A stretch of DNA of 6,817 nt from CAYWEP01 sp964457405 (GTDB taxonomy: Bacteria > Patescibacteriota > Microgenomatia > Levybacterales > UBA12049), in contig CAYWEP010000064.1 of NCBI GenBank assembly GCA_964457405.1, positions 1 to 6,817 of the forward strand, read 5' to 3'. The notes below the pieces were generated by a model, which was not told the origin of the DNA, did not search any database, and saw nothing but the letters and a program-made list of their open reading frames with translations. Made by a program: the position numbers and the translations under genes. Below are positions 1 to 5,852 of this stretch, piece by piece. Every line of letters begins with the position of its first letter. Positions within the stretch are counted from its first letter, which is position 1.

Positions 1-2
1 TT

Positions 3-779
3 CTTTTAACCGGTGAGGTAATTAACAATAAATTCCACCATAACTATTTTGGCGCATATACCTTTGGAGCAACAGGAATGATATGGCGAGGAAACGAGTT
101 CCACGACAATCTTATTTATGGGTTTGATCCTCACGATGACTCAAACGGGTTTCTGGTTGAAAACAATACTATCTACAACAACGGCAGCCATGGAATTATT
201 TTCTCAAAAAGATGCATGTACAATATAGTCCGCAACAACCGTTCATATAACAACGGGCTCCATGGTATCATGCTCCATGAAAAATCTGACTTTAATGTTA
301 TAGAAAACAATGTGCTAACAGGCAATAGCAGTGGTATTGCGCTTTTTGCTTCAAGTAACAATATTATTCGCAATAATACTATAAGGGACAATAGACATGG
401 GGTTAGAGCAAACGTAAGCTCCAATAATAATACTCTAGAAAACAATACTATTTCGGGGAGCGAACTATATGGAGTTTATTTCTATGACAAAGCGAATAAC
501 AATCTTATTTCTGAAAATACCCTCGAGCGTAATGATATAGCCATGTATATCAAATCAGACCTAAATACTATCAGTAAAAATTCATTAATAAACAACAATA
601 TTGGAATTTCCTTTCAAGACAAGGCAGCAAATAATACATTGATAGAAAATCAAATTAAACAAAGCGGGCTGTATGGAATATATACAAAAGTTTCTCGAGG
701 ACTTCAAAACATGTTGGGTGATAACTATTTCCACAGAAATCGCAAAGATGTAATAGGCCAAGAGTACAATCCAAATTGA
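3..779 (+). CDS. AlgG-like mannuronan C5-epimerase, C-terminal part (5' end outside window)
   Basis: The reading frame is open from base 3 with no stop, so the ATG at 78 is probably internal and the gene begins left of the window. The product would convert beta-D-mannuronate to alpha-L-guluronate within polymannuronate. What is seen: the motif YGFDPHDDS at 117-143 contains the DPHD signature of AlgG/AlgE epimerases, whose His is the proposed catalytic base and whose Tyr also lies at the active site. It is followed by about nine Asn-rich turns of a right-handed parallel beta-helix, such as HGIIFSKR, SGIALFASSNN and HGVRANVSSNN. The order and spacing of these turns resemble Pseudomonas AlgG as I recall it (HGIIVSRE, DGITLYES, RHGIRVRNS). 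No acetyl-group or R-module domain follows; the protein ends soon after the helix. It stops with TGA. Generic NosD/parallel beta-helix proteins are the alternative, but they lack DPHD. An AlgD-type gene and an alginate lyase lie next to it, which supports the call. Confidence 0.85.
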   Translation, partial: LLTGEVINNKFHHNYFGAYTFGATGMIWRGNEFHDNLIYGFDPHDDSNGFLVENNTIYNNGSHGIIFSKRCMYNIVRNNRSYNNGLHGIMLHEKSDFNVIENNVLTGNSSGIALFASSNNIIRNNTIRDNRHGVRANVSSNNNTLENNTISGSELYGVYFYDKANNNLISENTLERNDIAMYIKSDLNTISKNSLINNNIGISFQDKAANNTLIENQIKQSGLYGIYTKVSRGLQNMLGDNYFHRNRKDVIGQEYNPN

Positions 780-789
780 AAAAACCTAC

Positions 790-818
790 TTGATTTTTTA
801 TGTTTAACCCTATACAAT
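790..818 (+). promoter_or_regulatory. sigma70-like promoter of the dehydrogenase gene
   Basis: TTGATT (790-795) and TACAAT (813-818) are separated by 17 bases. They match the -35 and -10 consensus at 4/6 and 5/6 positions. The ATG at 865 lies 46 bases beyond the -10 box, which predicts a leader of about 40 nt with no clear Shine-Dalgarno sequence. Confidence 0.55.
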
Positions 819-864
819 ACGCTAAACTCACTGTTACTGCCCCAAGATGTGCTGCCCATAAGAT

Positions 865-1797
865 ATGACAAAACCTAAAATTTGTATTATAGGTCCGGGA
901 ATTGTTGGACAAGCGACAGGAAAAGTCTTTGCCGCTAAAGGTTACAAAGTTGCTTTTCTTGGAGGTAACATTTCGAAAATCTATAAACTTAGAGAAGAAG
1001 GGTACGTTGCATATGTACGCGATGACCTCATGTCGGGCGGCTACGACTTTGATATCTCAATACTCTGCGTTCCTACTCCGACAAAAAATGGGGGGATAGA
1101 CCTTTCTGCAATGGAGGCGGCCGCCATTGATCTTGGAAAACGTTTATCAAAAACAAAAAAATACCACCTGGTCGTTGTAAAAAGCACTATTGTCCCAGGG
1201 ACAACAGAGAATCTTGTTATAAAAACAATCGAGAAATACTCCGGTAAAAAGGTAGGACGCGACTTTGGCGCCTGCATGAATCCTGAATATCTGCGGGAAA
1301 AAACAGCCTATGATGACACGCTTAATCCCTGGATAATTTTGTTTGGTGAGTATGATAAAAAATCTGGAGACTTATTAAACTCAGTATATGAAGGTAAGTT
1401 TAATTGTCCAATTTTTCGATGTGAAATTCGCGAGGCAGAAATGCAAAAATATGTCCACAATCTTTTCAACGCAGCAAAAATTACTTTCTATAATGAAATG
1501 CGAAAAATTGCAGAACAAATAAATATCGATGGTGACAAAATCTTTAAATACACTGCGGTTTCATGTGAGGGAATGTGGAATCCTAAATATGGTATTCAAA
1601 ATTTAGGACCATTTGATGGCAGTTGTTTGCCAAAAGACACAGAAGCATTTCTTGAGTGGGCACAAACTCAAGGGCTAGACGCATCTCTTCTTAAAACCAT
1701 CATTTACATAAATAATAATATAGTCCAAAAGGACGTCGTTGCGAAATTCGAGTCCGAGATAGACCCCTTAGCCCAAACAGATGTTGTCGAGCTGTGA
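865..1797 (+). CDS. Short GDP-mannose/UDP-glucose 6-dehydrogenase (AlgD-like), lacking the C-terminal domain
   Basis: The enzyme family oxidises a nucleotide hexose to the uronic acid with two NAD+ molecules; AlgD makes GDP-mannuronate for alginate. What is seen: an N-terminal Rossmann fold with GPGIVG (residues 10-15), CVPTP (68-72), KSTIVPGTT (106-114) and NPEYLRE (139-145). The central dimerisation helix has EMQKY..N (Lys195, Asn199) followed by AAKITFYNE. The nucleophile motif GSCLPKD (252-258) has catalytic Cys254 and Asp258. The stretch around SGKKVGRDFG, NPEYLRE, GEYDKKSGDLL and AAKITF recalls AlgD more than UGDH. At 310 residues it is about 120 short of the usual 400-440. The C-terminal nucleotide-sugar-binding domain is absent, and the segment between the first beta-alpha units and CVPTP is also short. 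No remnant of the missing domain fits in the 74 bases before the next gene. ATG 865 is the first in-frame start after a stop. It could be a distinct compact subfamily or a degenerate copy; the choice between GDP-mannose and UDP-glucose is not settled. Confidence 0.85.
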   Translation: MTKPKICIIGPGIVGQATGKVFAAKGYKVAFLGGNISKIYKLREEGYVAYVRDDLMSGGYDFDISILCVPTPTKNGGIDLSAMEAAAIDLGKRLSKTKKYHLVVVKSTIVPGTTENLVIKTIEKYSGKKVGRDFGACMNPEYLREKTAYDDTLNPWIILFGEYDKKSGDLLNSVYEGKFNCPIFRCEIREAEMQKYVHNLFNAAKITFYNEMRKIAEQINIDGDKIFKYTAVSCEGMWNPKYGIQNLGPFDGSCLPKDTEAFLEWAQTQGLDASLLKTIIYINNNIVQKDVVAKFESEIDPLAQTDVVEL

Positions 1798-1820
1798 CAT
1801 TTGTTCCTGCGCTTCCCCGT

Positions 1821-1850
1821 TTGACAGTACTTGCCATCTCAGTCTATACT
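1821..1850 (+). promoter_or_regulatory. Consensus sigma70-like promoter of the alginate lyase gene
   Basis: A perfect TTGACA (1821-1826) is followed after 18 bases by TATACT (1845-1850). The GTG start at 1872 is 21 bases beyond the -10 box, giving an expected leader of about 15 nt without a Shine-Dalgarno sequence. Confidence 0.7.
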
Positions 1851-1871
1851 CTTCGTAAGTAAATACATAAA

Positions 1872-2777
1872 GTGAAGAAACTGAACCGCCGACTAAAAAC
1901 ACTTGGCAAGCAGAAGAACCGTTTGTGGGTCATGACGCCGATGCTCTTCTTGTTTCTTTTAATACTTATAGTTTATTTTATTTCCTCGAAGAAAAACGAT
2001 AGGGAAACAAATCCTGCAATAGCAACTTCCATCAAGCTTCGCACAACAAAAACCCCAACGCAAATACCAACAGGTAGCTTGCAATCAAAATCATCCAAAG
2101 CCCAATTATACCCTTCGCAAATAATAGATCTTACCAATTGGAAGATAACGCTCCCTATTGGAGAAACTGAAAATCCAACAGAAATAAAACAGCCGGAACT
2201 TTCTACCTATAGCATTGACCCTTGGTTTATAGTTATGCCAGAAGGCAACGGAGTACGCTTCAGAGCAGCAGTAAATGCTGTAACAACAGGCCGTTCAGAT
2301 TATCCACGTTCAGAGCTTAGAGAGATGACAAGCAATGGTATAGTAAAGGCTAGCTGGTCTTCAACATCGGGTACGAATACTATGTTTCTTGATCAAGCAA
2401 TCACTGCCGTACCTAAAAAAAAGAAACATGTTGTTGCCGGTCAAATTCATGACGCGGATGATGACCTAATTGTCATTCGTCTGGAGCATCCTAATCTATA
2501 TGTGAAGGTCGGCACCAAGAATGTATATAAACTGGATTCTAACTACAGGTTGGGGAAGAGATTCACGGTAAAATTTGTGGTAAGTGACGGTCAGACCAAG
2601 GTCTATTATAACAACGGCACAAATCCCGTGTACACGCTTAGCAAAAAATATTCAGACGCATATTTTAAGGCAGGCGCTTACACGCAATCAAATTGCAGCA
2701 GGGAAGGGTTTTTGCTTTGCAACGATAACAACTACGGTGAAGTCATTGTATATAACGTAACAGTTGCGCATCAGTAA
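1872..2777 (+). CDS. PL7 family alginate lyase, membrane-anchored
   Basis: PL7 enzymes cleave alginate by beta-elimination on a beta-jelly-roll fold. All three family hallmarks are present. RSELREM (residues 146-152, bases 2307-2327) supplies the substrate-binding arginines. QIH (191-193, from base 2442) contains the catalytic His193. YFKAGAYTQ (264-272, from base 2661) contains the catalytic Tyr270. In the family, Ile in QIH goes with activity on polyG or mixed MG stretches and Val with polyM, so polyG/MG is the better guess. The N-terminus is a basic stretch (residues 2-18) then a hydrophobic helix (about 19-37) with no clear cleavage site or lipobox Cys. This suggests a signal anchor, with the lyase outside the membrane after a Ser/Thr/Pro-rich stalk (50-80). 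Cys275 and Cys283 may form a disulfide. GTG 1872 is the first possible start after an in-frame TAA at 1860. Its own strong promoter precedes it, so it need not be co-transcribed with the dehydrogenase. Confidence 0.93.
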   Translation: MKKLNRRLKTLGKQKNRLWVMTPMLFLFLLILIVYFISSKKNDRETNPAIATSIKLRTTKTPTQIPTGSLQSKSSKAQLYPSQIIDLTNWKITLPIGETENPTEIKQPELSTYSIDPWFIVMPEGNGVRFRAAVNAVTTGRSDYPRSELREMTSNGIVKASWSSTSGTNTMFLDQAITAVPKKKKHVVAGQIHDADDDLIVIRLEHPNLYVKVGTKNVYKLDSNYRLGKRFTVKFVVSDGQTKVYYNNGTNPVYTLSKKYSDAYFKAGAYTQSNCSREGFLLCNDNNYGEVIVYNVTVAHQ

Positions 2778-2812
2778 ATAGAACTTGCCCCCACCCCTCA
2801 TGACTGTATAAG

Positions 2813-2841
2813 TTGACACAATAATACTTATGTAGTATATA
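2813..2841 (+). promoter_or_regulatory. Consensus sigma70-like promoter of the sugar dehydrogenase gene
   Basis: A perfect TTGACA (2813-2818) is followed after 17 bases by TATATA (2836-2841). The GTG at 2852 begins 11 bases after the end of the -10 box, so the transcript would carry only a few nt before that codon. No terminator hairpin is visible between the lyase stop at 2777 and this promoter. Confidence 0.7.
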
Positions 2842-2851
2842 GGTTCTACTT

Positions 2852-5797
2852 GTGCTAATAAGATATTTTTTTGCAATGCTGCATAGCAAAATAGTTTTAA
2901 TTTTGTTCTTGTCCTTCTTAGCGGCGTTTATATTATCAGGCATACAAATAAATCAAAAGAATATCCCCACGGTTTACGCTGCGTCAGGGTATCCGTCATA
3001 CTTTCTGGAAACACGTCTTACCAATAGTCTTTCCCAGCCAACAACAATGGCAGCGGCTCCTGATGGGAGATTGTTTGTGTCAGAGAAAGCTGGGAAGCTT
3101 CGAGTTATCAAAGATGGCGTTCTTCTTTCGACACCATTTTTGACGCTTTCCGTCACCACCAATTCTGAGCGGGGGCTTTTGGGCGTTGCGTTTGATCCAA
3201 ATTTTACCACCAACAGGTATATATATGTGTACTATACCAAAACTTCTTCACCGGTGAAGAATAGGGTGAGCCGTTTTACCGCAAGCGCGTCAAATCCAGA
3301 TGTTGTCGAATTAGGGAGTGAATTCGTGTTGCATGACAATATTCCCTCAGATGCCGGCAACCACCAAGCAGGTGCAATTCACTTTGGCCTTGATGGAAAA
3401 CTTTACATCGCAGTAGGAGATAATGGAACTCCGTCAAATGCACAAGATCTTTCAAAACTTACCGGAAAAATCTTGAGGATGAATGCAGACGGAACAATTC
3501 CTGATGATAATCCATTTGTAGGACAGTCAGGAAAAAAAGCAGAGATTTGGGCGTACGGGTTTCGTAATCCATTTACTTTTGCAGTCGATAAAAGTACAGG
3601 TAAAATATTTATCAACGATGTAGGTAGTAAAGCCAAGGAAGAAATCAATAATCTTGTCAAAGGGGCAAATTATGGATGGCCAACCTGTGAGGGCACATGC
3701 AGTGTCAGCGGTATGACGAATCCAGAATACGAATATACGCATGAGGTAGGGCAAGCAATTATCGGTGGTGCATTTTACCGCGGGTCTCTCTTTCCGTCCT
3801 CGTATGATGGCGATTATTTTTTTGCAGACTATGTGCAAGGATGGATTAAAGTGCTCGACATTTCAACGGGTCAAGTCACCGATTTTGCCGCGTCAGGTGG
3901 CAGCATTGTTGGGCTAATTGGTGGACCAGACGGTGCCTTGTATTTTCTCACAATTGGAGACAGCGATGGGAGCGTGTATAAGATAACATATGATGAGACA
4001 CTGCTTCCTGTTCTGCCAACGCCCACACCAACGTTTGCTCCAACGCCAACTCCAACACCTGAATCCGGATCCGGATCTACTCCGGTAGTTAAATCATCAA
4101 GCTCTGGAAGCAGTAGTTCTGCACTTACCCTTGTAAAGCCAGCAGGAACGGTTGATGGCGATTTACTTATCCTGACAGCAAGTGCAGATCTCTCTGCGAG
4201 CGAGAATGTTACCTATACGATACCTTCTGGTTGGACTGAGTTACTCCCCCTCACCCGCTCCGACGCAACAAGTGCAGGAAATAATTTACAGGTATGGTAC
4301 AAGATAGCAAACTCCGAACCAGCAAACTATACAATTACTCCTGATCACAGCAATCTTATTGGCGGTTCTGTCGTTCGTATTGATGGTCAGGCTTCAAGCA
4401 GCCCAATTAGTGTCAATGGGATTATAGCAAGCACTACAGGTGAAGCAAGTGCGCCAGCAGTTACAACAGATGTTGCAAACTCCTTAATCTTTAGATTTGT
4501 TACATGGGATCAATCCAAAACTTTAAACGCTATCCCATCAGGGCACACGCAAACATATCATGTTGATGTTTCTGGTCATGACAACTGGGGAGGCTATAAA
4601 GAACAAACAACAGCCGGGAATACAGGAGTAGCCCAGTTGGATCTTTCAAGCGGATCTCCTTATGTAGGCTTTACAGTTGCTGTCAGATCATCACAGGGTG
4701 GTGGTTCAACACCAGCACCTACCCCTACGCCTACCCCAACCCCAACTCCCACTTCAAGTTTCCCAATAGCAACCATCAGCTCACCCAGTTTGGGTAGTAC
4801 GTATACCGCTGGAAGCACAATCCAATTTTCAGGTAGCGGAACTGATCCGCAAGATGGGATATTGCTTGACTCTTCTTTCAGCTGGACGATTGTTTTTCAC
4901 CACGATACACACACGCACCCATTCCTAGGGCCAATTACTGCAACAAAAAGTGGTACATTTCAAATCCCAAACATTGGAGAAACAGTGATAAGTGTGTGGT
5001 ACAGAATTCATCTGGTAGCAGTAGATGCAGACGGAAATACAAATGAAGTAACAAGGGATATTAAGCCAAAAAAGGCAACGATCAAGCTGGAAACTGTTCC
5101 TTCGGGTCTTGAAGTAACGCTTGACGGACAACCCAGAACTGCTCCCTATAGCGAGGAGAATGTTGTGGGGATGATGCGAGCAATCGGTGTCACCTCGCCG
5201 CAAATTGTGAACGGTCGAACGCTGGAGTTTCGTTCCTGGTCAGACAGTGGGGGAGCGACCCATACGATTACTACTCCATCCTCAAGCAAAACCTATACGG
5301 CAACATTTGAGGATGTGACACCTCCTCCGCCTGGTGACCCATTGTATCCAACCGACGATACGTTTGTTGATGCGGGTTCTACCAGTAGTAATTATGGTAC
5401 AAAAACCTACCTTAGTATCGATGCTAGTCCGCTCCGATACAGTTTTCTAAAATTTGATCTCACGCACTTAGCAGGAACGTCATCTTCCGGCATACTTCGT
5501 ATCAAGGTAACAGAAATGTCAAAGAGTGTGCAAAATATCTGGTTTACCATTTCCTCCAACTGGAATCAGTCAACTGTTACTTATGCCAACCGACCAACAC
5601 TCGATAAGAGCGTTCCTGCTATTGGAGTAATTAAAAATAACAATGTCCCAGGTTGGATGGATATAGACCTCACAGATGCGGTGCGGCAAAAAGTTGGGGA
5701 ATTTTTTTCTATTGGTATTGACTCATCATCGACTGATGGTCTCAAATTTAACTCAAAAGAAAGTACAGCCGATAAACCAACACTCATTATCCAGTAA
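2852..5797 (+). CDS. Secreted PQQ-type glucose/sorbosone dehydrogenase with Ig-like modules and C-terminal CBM96/DNRLRE-like domain
   Basis: Domains in order. A signal peptide (about 9-43, likely cut after VYA). A GSDH six-bladed propeller (about 46-380) with SERGLLGVAFDPNF, NHQAGAIHFGLDGKLYIAVGD, AYGFRNP, NDVG..EEIN and GANYGWP; His171 and Arg238 sit where the family places its catalytic base and a PQQ contact. A Pro-Thr linker (389-403). A beta-rich module (about 410-613) with GDLLILTA and IPSGWTEL that I cannot assign. A second Pro-Thr linker (621-634). A PKD/Ig-like module (637-740) with a HHDTHTH cluster (683-689). A small repeat-type module (741-822, ending in SWSDSGG..HTITTP). A DNRLRE/CBM96-like module (831-981). 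The family oxidises aldoses extracellularly with PQQ and Ca2+; the true substrate here is unknown. The last module belongs to a group with alginate-binding members, which fits the neighbouring lyase and epimerase. ATG 2876 is an alternative start giving a tidier signal peptide; GTG 2852 sits at the expected transcription start. Confidence is high for the propeller and lower for substrate. Confidence 0.9.
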   Translation: MLIRYFFAMLHSKIVLILFLSFLAAFILSGIQINQKNIPTVYAASGYPSYFLETRLTNSLSQPTTMAAAPDGRLFVSEKAGKLRVIKDGVLLSTPFLTLSVTTNSERGLLGVAFDPNFTTNRYIYVYYTKTSSPVKNRVSRFTASASNPDVVELGSEFVLHDNIPSDAGNHQAGAIHFGLDGKLYIAVGDNGTPSNAQDLSKLTGKILRMNADGTIPDDNPFVGQSGKKAEIWAYGFRNPFTFAVDKSTGKIFINDVGSKAKEEINNLVKGANYGWPTCEGTCSVSGMTNPEYEYTHEVGQAIIGGAFYRGSLFPSSYDGDYFFADYVQGWIKVLDISTGQVTDFAASGGSIVGLIGGPDGALYFLTIGDSDGSVYKITYDETLLPVLPTPTPTFAPTPTPTPESGSGSTPVVKSSSSGSSSSALTLVKPAGTVDGDLLILTASADLSASENVTYTIPSGWTELLPLTRSDATSAGNNLQVWYKIANSEPANYTITPDHSNLIGGSVVRIDGQASSSPISVNGIIASTTGEASAPAVTTDVANSLIFRFVTWDQSKTLNAIPSGHTQTYHVDVSGHDNWGGYKEQTTAGNTGVAQLDLSSGSPYVGFTVAVRSSQGGGSTPAPTPTPTPTPTPTSSFPIATISSPSLGSTYTAGSTIQFSGSGTDPQDGILLDSSFSWTIVFHHDTHTHPFLGPITATKSGTFQIPNIGETVISVWYRIHLVAVDADGNTNEVTRDIKPKKATIKLETVPSGLEVTLDGQPRTAPYSEENVVGMMRAIGVTSPQIVNGRTLEFRSWSDSGGATHTITTPSSSKTYTATFEDVTPPPPGDPLYPTDDTFVDAGSTSSNYGTKTYLSIDASPLRYSFLKFDLTHLAGTSSSGILRIKVTEMSKSVQNIWFTISSNWNQSTVTYANRPTLDKSVPAIGVIKNNNVPGWMDIDLTDAVRQKVGEFFSIGIDSSSTDGLKFNSKESTADKPTLIIQ
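4016..4060 (+). repeat. First Pro-Thr linker repeat within the sugar dehydrogenase
   Basis: Alternating CCN-ACN codons encode PTPTPT..APTPTPTP (residues 389-403). They separate the propeller from the following beta-rich module and are followed by a GSGS stretch. This is a protein linker, not an independent DNA element. Confidence 0.85.
4712..4753 (+). repeat. Second Pro-Thr linker repeat within the sugar dehydrogenase
   Basis: Codons for PAPTPTPTPTPTPT (residues 621-634) precede the HHDTHTH-containing module. With the first linker it brackets the unassigned module at about 410-613. The near-identical coding could allow recombination between the two tracts. Confidence 0.85.
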
Positions 5798-5815
5798 AAT
5801 TTTCCGACCACTAAT

Positions 5816-5845
5816 TTGACAACGGTTCTTATATAGTAGTATTAT
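5816..5845 (+). promoter_or_regulatory. Consensus sigma70-like promoter of the metalloprotease gene (leaderless transcript predicted)
   Basis: A perfect TTGACA (5816-5821) is followed after 18 bases by TATTAT (5840-5845). The GTG at 5853 starts 8 bases after the last base of the -10 box, where transcription itself would begin, so the mRNA is predicted to be leaderless. No terminator is visible in the 55-base gap. Confidence 0.65.
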
Positions 5846-5852
5846 TAAGATC

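Noticed and set aside
173..445. Minus-strand open frame opposite the epimerase
   Set aside because: It is an antisense shadow of the Asn-rich beta-helix coding strand, giving a Leu/Ile-rich product with no recognisable motif; the plus strand clearly encodes the epimerase.
780..800. Possible terminator after the epimerase (A-run followed by a T-run)
   Set aside because: Only A-T pairing with no GC stem; the T-rich part is better explained as the -35 region of the next promoter.
777..1797. Recoding of UGA as an amino acid
   Set aside because: TGA ends both the epimerase and dehydrogenase frames at plausible places, each followed by an intergenic promoter, so UGA is a normal stop here.
1798..1871. 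Frameshifted remnant of the dehydrogenase C-terminal domain
   Set aside because: The gap is only 74 bases, holds a consensus promoter, and no frame gives residues resembling that domain.
2824..2838. Small inverted repeat ATACT/AGTAT in the dehydrogenase promoter
   Set aside because: Five A/T-rich base pairs arise easily in a promoter of this composition; not enough for an operator call.
2974..3838. Several minus-strand open frames opposite the sugar dehydrogenase
   Set aside because: They overlap each other and lie opposite well-conserved propeller motifs; no family features or promoter of their own.
4016..4753. Pro-Thr codon tracts as a CRISPR array or other DNA repeat element
   Set aside because: In frame, they encode standard Pro-Thr linkers, and no regular repeat-spacer structure is present.
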